Both the position numbers and the translations under genes were made by a program. Below, one piece after another: positions 1-8,884 of a stretch of 64,000 nucleotides of DNA; the first letter of the stretch is position 1; every line of letters begins with the position of its first letter. Origin of the DNA: a virus; the IMG/VR virus record IMGVR_UViG_3300008110_010000, positions 130,036-194,035 of that record; one strand, written 5' to 3'. The notes below the pieces were generated by a model. It saw nothing but the letters and a program-made list of their open reading frames with translations, did not search any database and was not told where the DNA came from.

Positions 1-756
1 AACCTAGACAAAGGATTAGCCTATGCTGATTATCTAGGAGAAAATCTTGATAAAACAGTTCAGTACAGCGATTATTTAGCTGAAAAGCTTTCTAAGAATA
101 TTAGCTATGCTGAATATATTGCCGAGACAGTTAATTCTTCAAACGGCACTAAGGAAATGAAAGAAGCGGTAACTAAAGCAATTTCAGAGAACACAAATAC
201 TTCTGGATATGCTGGAGATTACAGCAAAATTTCAAACAAAATCGACAACTTATTAAATACCGTTAGTAAACAAAAAACGGAACAAATAGCAGAAGCTAAG
301 AATTTTCCTTTCTTGGGTCTTATGAGCCAAGCAAATCAGACACAATTCTTATCCCTGCATGAGGGCCAAAAACAAAAGGTCGCTAAAGCGTTGAACGAAA
401 GCAACTACTCATCCGAAAAAGAGGTAGTTGAAATCATGGGTAAAGCTCTGGTTGAACAAAATCAATCTGGAGAAAAGTTCTTAGACATGATGCCAGAAAA
501 ATATAGAGGAGCTTGGGAAAGCATGAACGAGGGTCAAAAAGCCTCTATCATTGCTCAAAGCAAATTCTATAGACTGGACACACCTTACCAAATCCAGAAC
601 TTCTGGGCTACTAGGGGTATTTCAGTTCCAAAGGCAAATGTGGAAAGAATAGACGAATCCCAAAATCAAACAATCTCAGCTTCTCAGCCAAAGGCAGTCT
701 CTAGAGAATATCTACAGAACCTTTCAGAGGCTTTAGAAGCTAGATTTAAAAAATAA
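1..756 (+). CDS. Prohead core scaffold protein, gp22-like (5' end outside the window)
   Basis: The frame is open from the first base, so this is the C-terminal 251 residues of a longer gene; the ATG at 157 is probably internal. The middle of the fragment (SLHEGQKQKVAKAL followed by NYSSEKEVVEIM) resembles the C-terminal part of the T4 prohead core protein gp22 (LTESQKEKVSALVEG, then a helix). The preceding part carries three degenerate repeats of a Y-x-[DE]-Y-[LI]-x-E pattern about 17 residues apart, consistent with a helical core protein. Scaffold proteins of this type fill the prohead and are degraded by the gp21 protease. It lies directly upstream of the capsid gene, the same order as T4 genes 22 and 23. 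The assignment rests on order and remembered similarity. Confidence 0.75.
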   Translation, partial: NLDKGLAYADYLGENLDKTVQYSDYLAEKLSKNISYAEYIAETVNSSNGTKEMKEAVTKAISENTNTSGYAGDYSKISNKIDNLLNTVSKQKTEQIAEAKNFPFLGLMSQANQTQFLSLHEGQKQKVAKALNESNYSSEKEVVEIMGKALVEQNQSGEKFLDMMPEKYRGAWESMNEGQKASIIAQSKFYRLDTPYQIQNFWATRGISVPKANVERIDESQNQTISASQPKAVSREYLQNLSEALEARFKK

Positions 757-770
757 CATTTTTTTCAAAA

Positions 771-2510
771 ATGCAACTAATTAATCAACATGAAATCTAT
801 GAAACCTGGGCTCCAGTACTTGAGAGCAAAACAGGTATTCAAGAGAAAGGCAAATTAGATTGGTTAACCAAATATTGCCATTATCACTCTCTAAACGAAT
901 CTGCTGGTGCGTACAACACTCTTGGCGTACTTGGCGGTATGGGTCAAATTGCTGCTCCTTCAAACGTAGGTCTTTCTGGCGGTCCTGCTGGCTTTTATGC
1001 TGGTGGTTCTTATGCTGGTACAGGTCTTGGTTCTGGTGACAAATTCCCTTCACTTCTTCCGCTTGCTATTCAGGTAGCTGCTAAGACAGTAGGTTTTGAC
1101 ATTGTTCCAGTTATCCCAATGAGCGGTCCTACAGGAGTACTTAGCTATCTTGACTATGTATATGCTGGTGGTAAGCTTTCTGGTACTGACACAGTATCTC
1201 CTTACACAGCTTCTTCCCCTGACCTTATTAAAGTTCCTTCCTCAACAGCTTCTCCAGTATCTGGTTTAACTGTAGGATCAACTTACCTTCTAGGTGCTGC
1301 AGGTCTTTCTTCAACAAAAGATCTTGATAGTGCTGGTGTTGGTGCTCTTGTAGCTGGTAAATATGTTGGTAACTCTCGTATCGATGGTTTTCCAATTTTC
1401 CAAGTAATAGCTCAAACAACTGGTTTCTCAATTGCTCAAGCAATCGATGCAGATGCAGTTATCTACTCTGGTTCATTCAATACAGGAACAAACGTTTACA
1501 CAATCTCTGCAACAGTAGGCTATGCTAACGGTGCTGCAGTATTAGTTAAGACTCTAGAAGATCACGTACAAGGTGCTTCTGGTGCTGGTCTTGACAACAC
1601 AAACGCTTGGCAAGGTCCATACGTAGACGGTACAAAAGCCTACGATCCTATGTCAAGAGGTACAGCTGAAAGTACTTATTTCAAGTCTCTTGGTTTAACT
1701 ACTTTCACTAAGTTCGTAGAAGCTGGAACTTTCCAAGTTGCTGCTTCTGTGACAACTGAGCAAATCCAAGATCTTAACAAGCAATTCGGTATCGACGTAG
1801 TTTCTATGATCGAAAACGCACTTGTTAATGAGGTTTCTCAGGCGATCAACAAGCACATCCTTTCTAGAGCATTTGCTCTTGGATGGTCTAACCACGCTGA
1901 ATTCAAGAACACAGAAGGTACTAACCTTAACTTGAACTTGAAATTCACTGGAGGTGGATCTAACTTAACCTTCATCGGTAAAGATAACGCTCAGCTTGTA
2001 ATTGCTGGTGGTACTGCTATCGGTACAGGTGGTTATGAGAACCAGTCAACTGTACAAAGAAGACTATTCTCAAGAATCCTTGCTGCTGCTAACGTGGTTG
2101 CAAACAGAGGAAGAAGAGGCCCTGCTAACTTCATCGTTACTAACTCTCAAGTTGCCTCTGCTTTACAGGATATCTCTCAGTTCACTTTCGCTCCTTTCAC
2201 AAACACTCTTACTCAGAACAACGGTACACTTTACCCAGTTGGTTCTATCGCTGGTATGACAGTTTATGTTGACCAGAACATGTCTTTCGGAGACACAAGA
2301 GTGCTAGTAGGTAGAAAAGGTGGAGACGACGAACCAGGTCTTAAGTTCATGCCTTACATGATGGCTGAGTCAATTCAGACTATCTCTGAAGGTACTATGT
2401 CACCTAAGATTGCAGTTAAATCTAGATACGCTCTAGTTGAGGCTGGTCACCATCCTCAAACAATGTACATCTGCTTCCACGTAGAAGTACCTGCAACTGG
2501 TATTGCTTAA
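771..2510 (+). CDS. Major capsid protein, gp23-like, with cleavable N-terminal propeptide
   Basis: This 579-residue protein (T4 gp23 is 521) aligns by eye with gp23. Residues 10-20 (YETWAPVLES) match the T4 delta segment (LNKWKPLLEG). A block GFDIVPVIPMSGPTG matches AFDICGVQPMNSPTG. The later elements RRGPANFIVTNS and VDQN plus a C-terminal KSRYALVEAG also fit. A candidate prohead-protease site of the (L/I)-x-E type, LNE|S, follows residue 43, close to where T4 cuts gp23 (after E65). The region after about residue 140 is Gly/Ser/Thr-rich and longer than in T4, probably an inserted surface domain. There is no Shine-Dalgarno; the start is preceded by a T/A-rich stretch. A strong terminator follows. 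Codon use is more GC-tolerant and regular than in neighbours, as expected for a highly expressed gene. Confidence 0.95.
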   Translation: MQLINQHEIYETWAPVLESKTGIQEKGKLDWLTKYCHYHSLNESAGAYNTLGVLGGMGQIAAPSNVGLSGGPAGFYAGGSYAGTGLGSGDKFPSLLPLAIQVAAKTVGFDIVPVIPMSGPTGVLSYLDYVYAGGKLSGTDTVSPYTASSPDLIKVPSSTASPVSGLTVGSTYLLGAAGLSSTKDLDSAGVGALVAGKYVGNSRIDGFPIFQVIAQTTGFSIAQAIDADAVIYSGSFNTGTNVYTISATVGYANGAAVLVKTLEDHVQGASGAGLDNTNAWQGPYVDGTKAYDPMSRGTAESTYFKSLGLTTFTKFVEAGTFQVAASVTTEQIQDLNKQFGIDVVSMIENALVNEVSQAINKHILSRAFALGWSNHAEFKNTEGTNLNLNLKFTGGGSNLTFIGKDNAQLVIAGGTAIGTGGYENQSTVQRRLFSRILAAANVVANRGRRGPANFIVTNSQVASALQDISQFTFAPFTNTLTQNNGTLYPVGSIAGMTVYVDQNMSFGDTRVLVGRKGGDDEPGLKFMPYMMAESIQTISEGTMSPKIAVKSRYALVEAGHHPQTMYICFHVEVPATGIA

Positions 2511-2532
2511 TCTTAATTAAGTACTCAATTAT

Positions 2533-2562
2533 AAAACCCTCGATGAAAATCGGGGGTTTTTT
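2533..2562 (+). terminator. Rho-independent terminator after the major capsid gene
   Basis: A 12-base-pair stem (AAAACCCTCGAT paired with ATCGGGGGTTTT, one T-G pair) closes on a GAAA tetraloop and runs into a T tract. It sits 23 bases after the capsid stop codon and would insulate capsid expression from the downstream genes. Confidence 0.93.
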
Positions 2563-2584
2563 GTTGCCTTTTAATTTGTTTAGT

Positions 2585-2594
2585 GATATATAAA
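2585..2594 (+). promoter_or_regulatory. T4-late-promoter-like motif GATATATAAA
   Basis: The motif GATATATAAA lies between the capsid terminator and the next start codon, 15 bases before the ATG. The same word recurs in front of many genes in the window and resembles the T4 late promoter TATAAATA. No -35 element is evident. Confidence 0.6.
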
Positions 2595-2608
2595 GAAAAA
2601 GTTGTGCT

Positions 2609-3727
2609 ATGATGATTCTAGAAAATTTCAAAGTGTATTCTGAGTGTAAAGATGCACTAATCGAATCCTACGGAGATATAGAGATTGCTAAAAAGAAAAT
2701 GCTTTCTCGGAACTCTGATCTTGATGAATATATTATTGAGGAAAATTTGATTGCAATCAAAGAAGGACTCGGTGATAAAATTCTTAATTTCTTTTCTAAG
2801 ATTGTTGGAGGTGATATTAAAAAACTCAGCACAATTCTAGAAGATATGAAATCAGAAGAGACTAAGTTCATCAGAGATGAACATGAAGCTGAATCCAAAT
2901 TTTACAAACTTAGCTCTGCTTTAGCACAACTTAAGAAAGATAGAGCAGACAAGACAGAGCAGGATGCTATTTTAGTTAAACTTAACAAAGTACAAAAATT
3001 AATTAAGGATCTTGTTTCTTCACATAATTCCATAATGGACGATTTGGAAAAATCAGTAGGAATTATAATTAAAGACAATAAAAGAAAAACTGAATATTAT
3101 AATTTAAAAAGAGCTGAAGATTCTGTAGAGACCAAAAAATTAAGAGTAGATTTTAAGAAAAAATTAATCACTGACGAAGATAGCTCTGAATATCTTTCTG
3201 ACATTCAAAAGATCCTAGGAAATCCTAAAGATGCTGAGAAGGATCTAGAAAAAGCTCAGGACAATTTATCCAAGGAGAAAGACAAAATTGGTGCTTCAGA
3301 TGAAGTTACCAAAATGCCTTCTAAGAAAATAGAATCAATCCTTGATACGTACCACAAAGAAATAATGAAGTCTATCAAAGATATTAAAAGTCATTCAGAT
3401 GAAAGTATTAGCGTTTTAAAAGATCTTAGAGATAAAGATTCAGCAGATAACTCAGCATATTCTAGTATGAAGGATATGTTTAACACTAAAAAGGAAAAAG
3501 CAGTGGGATTGGTAGAAGTTGCTATTTCTAAAATTGCTCAGGTTAAAACTGAGGAAAATGATAACGTCCAAGACAAAAATAAAGCAATAGACTATCTTAT
3601 AAATATTAAGAATAAGATGTCTAGAATTAGCTACATAAAATGGCCTTCAACAGATCTTGACAAGGAAAAGGAAAGGATGGATAAAGTAATTCAAAAAATA
3701 TCAGAAGAATTCCAAAAAGCAGCTTAA
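2609..3727 (+). CDS. Predicted coiled-coil internal head protein
   Basis: I do not recognise a family for this 372-residue protein. It is charged, Lys/Glu-rich and almost wholly predicted helical, with long heptad-like stretches. The N-terminus (MMILENFKVYSE) has the form of the T4 capsid-targeting segment (MKTYQEFIAE): a short amphipathic helix with aromatic residues ending in Glu. That segment directs internal proteins into the prohead and is cut off by the gp21 protease. Two ATG codons are adjacent (2609 and 2612) and either may be used. A late-promoter-like motif precedes it, and its stop overlaps the next start (TAATG), so the two are translationally coupled. A packaged internal or core role is an inference. 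Confidence 0.85.
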   Translation: MMILENFKVYSECKDALIESYGDIEIAKKKMLSRNSDLDEYIIEENLIAIKEGLGDKILNFFSKIVGGDIKKLSTILEDMKSEETKFIRDEHEAESKFYKLSSALAQLKKDRADKTEQDAILVKLNKVQKLIKDLVSSHNSIMDDLEKSVGIIIKDNKRKTEYYNLKRAEDSVETKKLRVDFKKKLITDEDSSEYLSDIQKILGNPKDAEKDLEKAQDNLSKEKDKIGASDEVTKMPSKKIESILDTYHKEIMKSIKDIKSHSDESISVLKDLRDKDSADNSAYSSMKDMFNTKKEKAVGLVEVAISKIAQVKTEENDNVQDKNKAIDYLINIKNKMSRISYIKWPSTDLDKEKERMDKVIQKISEEFQKAA

Positions 3728-4575
3728 TGAAAAAGTATTCCGAATTTATATCTGAAAGCCACATGAACGAAGGTTTTTTTAAAAATCTAGTAAACAGAGT
3801 GGGATCTTTTCTTTCCGGGAGTAAACCTAAAATTCAGGACAAGATCAATAAGATGGTGCAGATAGAAAAAGACTTTATTGATAAATCGGACGAGCTTAAC
3901 TATGATATCTTTTATAGTGAATCTAAAAAGATGCAAGATCCTGTGATGATGAATAATGCCAGACAAAAGGCATTAATGAGTAAAAGAGCTTTAGATGCTA
4001 TGAAAATAGCAAAAAATTCCGAAATGAATTTTATAATAAAAGAAATTAAAGAAATATGTGGTGATGACACATCTTTAATAAACTTTTATCAGAAAAATAA
4101 AATTGCAGCGGATTCTCAAATAGCTCAATATGCATATGAAAAGGCAAGAAGATTCAAAGATTATGAATACGAGAATCAATTTTATAATCAATGGAAAGGG
4201 TTAGAAGCAGAATCTAAAAAGTACAAAACCGAAACCCCATACAGGGAAGAAACTTATCTAAGGGATGAAGGAAATTGGGGCATGTATGATTTGCCTCTAA
4301 GGGAATTTACTAATCAAATTAGCGGACTCCCTAAAGCAGATATTGCTGAGATGCTAGAAGATATCGCAGCTTTGAAATATGAGATGGATAGGGATTACAA
4401 AAAGAAAACAGAAGAGCTTAAAGAACTAAGAGCTATTTCTTACAGATCCGGAGATATTCAAACTTTTCAAATGGCAAAAAGCAGAAATGAAGATCTGAAA
4501 GACGAATACCGCAGAAATAGTAATTCCATAAATCAAAAAATTACCATCTTAAGGAATAGGCTAAAGAATATATAG
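3727..4575 (+). CDS. Predicted internal head protein with capsid-targeting-like N-terminus
   Basis: This 282-residue protein has no recognised domain. Its first eleven residues, MKKYSEFISES, are strikingly like the T4 internal-protein targeting sequence MKTYQEFIAEA, including an I-S-E|S site that fits the (L/I)-x-E rule of the T4 prohead protease. The rest is helical and very rich in Lys, Glu, Tyr and Asn. The start overlaps the previous stop by one base (TAATG), indicating coupling. The last codons and stop (AATATATAG) form part of a late-promoter-like AT-rich word just ahead of the next gene. The role as a protein packaged with DNA is inferred from the N-terminus and its position next to the capsid gene. 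Confidence 0.85.
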   Translation: MKKYSEFISESHMNEGFFKNLVNRVGSFLSGSKPKIQDKINKMVQIEKDFIDKSDELNYDIFYSESKKMQDPVMMNNARQKALMSKRALDAMKIAKNSEMNFIIKEIKEICGDDTSLINFYQKNKIAADSQIAQYAYEKARRFKDYEYENQFYNQWKGLEAESKKYKTETPYREETYLRDEGNWGMYDLPLREFTNQISGLPKADIAEMLEDIAALKYEMDRDYKKKTEELKELRAISYRSGDIQTFQMAKSRNEDLKDEYRRNSNSINQKITILRNRLKNI

Positions 4576-4592
4576 ATAAAATAAATAAAATC

Positions 4593-6863
4593 ATGAGAAA
4601 TCCTCTTTTTGAAAGCTTAGTTAATAGGGCTAATTCATATAAAAACCCGTTTCTTAACGAACAGGACAAACCTCAACCCGGAACGGTTTTTTCTGATTAT
4701 GTTAAATCCCTTGCAAAATTAGGTAACGATCTAGCTGCAAACTTTATTATTGCTGTTAATAGCTATCCAGAGCCATCTAAGTTTAAAGATGAGTATATTG
4801 CAAATTTACCAGCAAAAATTCAAGCAGCAGTTGATGCTATTGATACTAAAAAAACAATAGGACCACAATTAGAAGATTTTTATAATGCTTTAAGACAAGA
4901 GGTAAACAATTTTTTAAGTGCATCTAAGGGTGACACAGAATATGTTAATCTACTAGATGAATGGAGAAAAAATCTTTCCTCCGGTTTTAAAAATTACAAA
5001 GTAGCAATTGATAAAGCTATGGTTTATGTTAAACAACAGGACGAATCAGGACAAGCCAGAATGGAAGATTCTGACTGGGAGTTGTTAAAAAAACTTGTTT
5101 CTGGAGGCTTAGCAAAGCTTAAAGACGAAATGCAAACAAAGGCAACATTAGCAGGGGAAAGTAAGTCCTTTATTCCGGAAGAATTTTCAACTAGAGGCCA
5201 AGTTATGGAACAACTCATCCATAATAAAATAGCTATCGATTTTAATTCTTTTAATAGGATAGTAAACGAGGCTAAAGAAGATAGGGTTGCTAGAAGAAAT
5301 GCCAGGGCAGAATCTGCTAGAGTTGAAACCTTAGAAGGATCTGTTAAGGGGGTTCTTGAACTTATAGCAATGAGATCTGGTGATCCCTCCAAGAAGAATT
5401 TTAAATCCCTAGCAATGAACGGAGAATTTGTCTCCCTTATAAAGAGCGTTGCCGAGGTTAGAGCAGAATTATCAGTTGATGACGAGCAGAAGAAAGATAT
5501 AGATTTTAAACAGGTCGGTAAAACAATTTCGAATTTAGAATCTCTATTCAAATCTAAAAAAGATGCTTTTGATAAAGCATACGATGAGGAATCAAAGACT
5601 CTTAGAAGTTTTAAAACACTATCAATTGCAACCCCTGAAGTCGAAAAATACAAACAAGATGGTGATAACGCTTTTAGCACACTTCCTATGCTTTCTCAAA
5701 ATGCTGCCAATCAAGCTGCAATAGAAAGAAAGAAACCTAAACCAACAGGAGATTCAGGTACTGCAGGAACAGCAGGAACAGCAGGTAGCGCTGGAGCTTC
5801 AGCACCTTTTAAATTAGAAAATACTGTTAAATATGATGCTAAAAAGAGGGGGAGTGTAAATGATGACGTTAAAAAAGTTCAACAATTAATTATCGATAAA
5901 ATCGGAAAGTCAAGCAAGGGAAAAGACAGTGAACTTTATAAGAAATTTTCCAAGTATGGGGCAGACGGAAAATTTGGACAAAACACAGGAAATCTTATAT
6001 CCTCTATTAAGGCAGGATTGGGATTAAAGGATACTTCTTCTGATATTACCCAAGAATTAGTGGATAAACTTTCCTCCGAGGTATTTGAATCACTTTACTC
6101 TGTTAGAGAGAACTTCGATTGGGATGCATATACCGCAAAATCAAATTCTTTCTCTTCGTCGGGTTCTAAATCGGGATCATCGGGATCTGGATCAGGAGGA
6201 GAAAAAAAATCCAGCACTTTTAATTGCATTAGGTCTGCAGACAACACAACAAAAATCTCGGGAGGTAAGGCAACCATAGAAAGAGAAAATAAAAACAAGC
6301 ACACTTTTAATGCAGATGGGACTTATTCTTTTTTCTATGCATCAAAAAACGAAACACTTAAAGGAACATGGAAATGCACCCCAGAGGGATTTGAAGCTTA
6401 TACAGATTCCGATAAGGACACGTTCTACGGAACACCAGGAGTAATGGACTGGAAAAGTAACATGGACCAAGCTGAGAAAGCAAAAGCAGACGCAGTGGCA
6501 AAAGCAGCTGCAGATCTTCAAGTTAAGGCGGGTGAGATATGTAAAAAGATTTTAGTTAAGATGTCCGGAGCAAACGAGAGAGAAGAAGAGGCTGCTGCAG
6601 TATTTAGAGACGAGGTCACAACTCCAGAAATGTTTAAAGCGGTCGAGACCTTTTGGAATAATAAATGGTGGCCTTCACAAAGACAAATGATGAATGCTCC
6701 TTCTTATTATAATAAAATGTCAGTGGACGAAATAACGAAATTTATGGAATATAAAAAGGATAAAAGTGGATTCGGATTAAGAAACCTAGTTCAATTTTAT
6801 TTTGACAACTCTCAAAAAGCCTTACTGAATGGATACCTTCCATCAGGGGTAAAGAAGTTCTAG
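4593..6863 (+). CDS. Large head-region protein with a peptidoglycan-binding-like domain
   Basis: This 756-residue protein is modular. Residues 1-30 include two candidate prohead-protease sites (LFE|S and LNE|Q). Residues 30-380 are helical and charged. A GTA-repeat linker occupies about 388-402. Residues about 412-485 resemble a PG_binding_1 fold: DDVKKVQQLI followed by GADGKFGQNT, the usual D-G-x-F-G-x-x-T turn. A Ser/Gly linker (about 517-540) leads to a small beta-rich domain with FNADGTYSF (about 545-600) and a helical C-terminus rich in Trp and Tyr. In T4-like phages PG-binding modules usually sit in lysins or tail parts, so one joined to a head-type leader is odd. An internal or ejected wall-binding protein is possible. 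Its start follows an A-rich leader without Shine-Dalgarno. Confidence 0.85.
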   Translation: MRNPLFESLVNRANSYKNPFLNEQDKPQPGTVFSDYVKSLAKLGNDLAANFIIAVNSYPEPSKFKDEYIANLPAKIQAAVDAIDTKKTIGPQLEDFYNALRQEVNNFLSASKGDTEYVNLLDEWRKNLSSGFKNYKVAIDKAMVYVKQQDESGQARMEDSDWELLKKLVSGGLAKLKDEMQTKATLAGESKSFIPEEFSTRGQVMEQLIHNKIAIDFNSFNRIVNEAKEDRVARRNARAESARVETLEGSVKGVLELIAMRSGDPSKKNFKSLAMNGEFVSLIKSVAEVRAELSVDDEQKKDIDFKQVGKTISNLESLFKSKKDAFDKAYDEESKTLRSFKTLSIATPEVEKYKQDGDNAFSTLPMLSQNAANQAAIERKKPKPTGDSGTAGTAGTAGSAGASAPFKLENTVKYDAKKRGSVNDDVKKVQQLIIDKIGKSSKGKDSELYKKFSKYGADGKFGQNTGNLISSIKAGLGLKDTSSDITQELVDKLSSEVFESLYSVRENFDWDAYTAKSNSFSSSGSKSGSSGSGSGGEKKSSTFNCIRSADNTTKISGGKATIERENKNKHTFNADGTYSFFYASKNETLKGTWKCTPEGFEAYTDSDKDTFYGTPGVMDWKSNMDQAEKAKADAVAKAAADLQVKAGEICKKILVKMSGANEREEEAAAVFRDEVTTPEMFKAVETFWNNKWWPSQRQMMNAPSYYNKMSVDEITKFMEYKKDKSGFGLRNLVQFYFDNSQKALLNGYLPSGVKKF

Positions 6864-6908
6864 CTGTAATGACATTTTAATAAATACGGAATTTTTAGTA
6901 CTTTTAGG

Positions 6909-6918
6909 GATATAAATT
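6909..6918 (+). promoter_or_regulatory. Late-promoter-like motif GATATAAATT
   Basis: GATATAAATT contains TATAAAT, nearly the T4 late consensus TATAAATA. It lies 8 bases before the start of the P-loop kinase gene, so a transcript starting at the usual distance would have little or no leader. Confidence 0.55.
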
Positions 6919-6926
6919 TAAAATTT

Positions 6927-7466
6927 ATGTCCCTTTTTGTTGTAGAGGGAGCCAGAAAGTCAGGTAAAACTTTTTTTGTCAGCTCCCAAAATACCTTTCC
7001 AGTTTTTAAGTTCGATTTTAACGGAGCTTATACAAATTTAGAACTCCCAGAGGGTGGAGAGATAACTCATGGTATCGGATTAGGCAAGGAATTAATGGTT
7101 CATCAATTGAATAGAGATTCTTTTTTACCCGATTTAATCATGGATCGGGGGGTAATTACCAATTCCGTCTGGGGAATACTTAACAACCGGGTATCCCGCG
7201 ATACAGTTTATCAGGAATTGGCTTACATGGTAAAAAATAATCTTTTTAAAGATGTCTTTTTCTTTTATGTTTATGGAACATACCAAGGAGAAAGAAAAAA
7301 AGACGTTTGGGACCACATGGATAAAATGATCCCGAAGGAAATAGAAATCTTTGATGAGATCATAGCTTATCTTTCGTTAGCCGGTGTTAAGATTCACAAG
7401 GTTGAAAACAAGTTTGATCTTGAATCGCTATCCGGATTTCAGACTATAATTAAGAACTTAAAATAA
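6927..7466 (+). CDS. P-loop kinase, thymidylate/deoxynucleotide-kinase-like
   Basis: The 179-residue protein starts with a beta strand and a clear Walker A motif, G-A-R-K-S-G-K-T (residues 8-15). A downstream DRG motif (LIMDRGVITNS, about 68-78) sits where thymidylate and deoxynucleoside kinases have their DR-x substrate-binding motif. The length fits a small nucleoside or nucleotide kinase. Alternatives are another small P-loop phosphotransferase or GTPase; I see no clear Walker B aspartate pair or LID. Its stop overlaps the asparagine synthetase start (TAATG), so the two proteins are probably made together. The substrate is unknown. Confidence 0.75.
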   Translation: MSLFVVEGARKSGKTFFVSSQNTFPVFKFDFNGAYTNLELPEGGEITHGIGLGKELMVHQLNRDSFLPDLIMDRGVITNSVWGILNNRVSRDTVYQELAYMVKNNLFKDVFFFYVYGTYQGERKKDVWDHMDKMIPKEIEIFDEIIAYLSLAGVKIHKVENKFDLESLSGFQTIIKNLK

Positions 7467-8884
7467 TGTGCGGAATACTAATTGCTCATAATCCCTCAGA
7501 GGAAAGGATAAAATCCATTTCTCATAGAGGTATTGAATATTACACTCATTCAGATGCTTCTGGACTGACTCTATGCCACCATAGATTGCCTATTCAGACT
7601 GCAGTTGGTGACGGCTGGATTCAGCCAGTAGAGTTATCTAATAACCGTTATCTCCTATTTAACGGGGAAATTTTTAATTACCCCTTACATTATGGATCAG
7701 ATACAGAATACCTCAAAGATCTTTTTAGTACCTTTGAATTTTCCTCCTTGGAGATGTTTATCTCTCTATATGAACCACATATTAAAAGCTGGGATGGGTT
7801 TTGGGCTATTTGCTTGGTTGATATGTCCAAGAAAGATGTGATTTGCTTTACAGATCCTCTAGGTAAGAAGTGCCTTTATACCAACGAATTAGGTGAGATC
7901 TGTTCAGAGATGAAAGGTTTACTGAATGAAAATTCTATAATTAGCTCAGGATTTATGGGCGGTGTGAGGAAATGGGGGTATGTTGCTAACGAATCTACCC
8001 CCTTCGAAAACGTCCAAAAATTAAAACCTAATTTCATCTACAAATGGAATTTTAATGCTCCGGACTTTAAGCAAGAATATGGTCCTTATTTCGCATTTAA
8101 ACCCCCCAAATTTCAATTTGATTCTGAAGACATGTTACTAGATTGGGTTTGGAATAAACTCGAGCTGGCAACAAAAAACAGGCTATTAAGCTTGGATTAT
8201 CCTATCTCCATCTTACTATCCGGTGGATTGGACTCTTCTATCATAGGAGGGTTACTTCTTAAACTTGGGGCAGATGTTAGCTGGTACACTATCAATAATG
8301 GTCCAGATGACGAATATGTTAGAGAATGCGAGGATTACTGGGGAATAAAAGTAAATCGCCTAGAATACAACATGAATGAGGTAGATTTAGATCTAAACGA
8401 GATTTATTTTAGGTGGAACGAATCCCCCGTTGATATGGGAAGTGTGGTACCCCAATATCATCTCTTTGATGCTATTAAAAAAGGAACAAATACCAGAATA
8501 GTTTTATCCGGTGATGGGGCGGATGAAATGTTTGGGGGGTATCGGAGAATAAACGAATATGATTCCCAGCAATCCGATATTTTCCATGAACTCACATATT
8601 ATCACCTTCCTAGATTAGATAAAATGAGTATGGCACATACTTTGGAGTTAAGAAACCCGTTTTTAAATTTAGAACTAATTCAGCTTGCAATGTGGCTTCC
8701 ATTTGAATACCGGAAGAATAAGACAATTTTGAAAAAAACTTTCAAAGGGCTAGTTCCAGATTCTGTTATAGAAAGAAAGAAACATCCTTTAAAGAACGAC
8801 AAAATAGTAAAAGATCCCAATGATTATAGGGTTGAAGCTATTAATTACTTTGTAAAGGGATACGAAAACTATCTTTTAAAATAG
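7466..8884 (+). CDS. asnB: Asparagine synthetase (glutamine-hydrolysing) family protein
   Basis: The 472-residue protein has both AsnB domains. The class II glutamine amidotransferase domain begins MCGI, with Cys2 as the expected nucleophile, then HRGIEYY (20-26) and NGEIFN (66-71). The synthetase domain has the pyrophosphatase loop SGGLDSS (252-258) and SGDGADEMFGGY (348-359). All key motifs look intact. It is somewhat shorter than typical AsnB (about 510-550), mainly in loops and the C-terminus. The reaction would be aspartate + glutamine + ATP to asparagine. Homologues also amidate sugar carboxylates in O-antigen pathways, which is a real alternative given the nearby glycan genes. It is coupled to the kinase upstream and overlaps the tail of the convergent RimK-protease gene by 9 bases. 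Confidence 0.93.
   Translation: MCGILIAHNPSEERIKSISHRGIEYYTHSDASGLTLCHHRLPIQTAVGDGWIQPVELSNNRYLLFNGEIFNYPLHYGSDTEYLKDLFSTFEFSSLEMFISLYEPHIKSWDGFWAICLVDMSKKDVICFTDPLGKKCLYTNELGEICSEMKGLLNENSIISSGFMGGVRKWGYVANESTPFENVQKLKPNFIYKWNFNAPDFKQEYGPYFAFKPPKFQFDSEDMLLDWVWNKLELATKNRLLSLDYPISILLSGGLDSSIIGGLLLKLGADVSWYTINNGPDDEYVRECEDYWGIKVNRLEYNMNEVDLDLNEIYFRWNESPVDMGSVVPQYHLFDAIKKGTNTRIVLSGDGADEMFGGYRRINEYDSQQSDIFHELTYYHLPRLDKMSMAHTLELRNPFLNLELIQLAMWLPFEYRKNKTILKKTFKGLVPDSVIERKKHPLKNDKIVKDPNDYRVEAINYFVKGYENYLLK

Noticed and set aside
5024-5680. A 218-codon open frame on the minus strand within the large head-region gene
   Set aside because: It lies wholly inside a well-supported plus-strand gene, has low-complexity Ser/Leu-rich content, no start context and no relatives I recognise; it is a by-product of codon bias.
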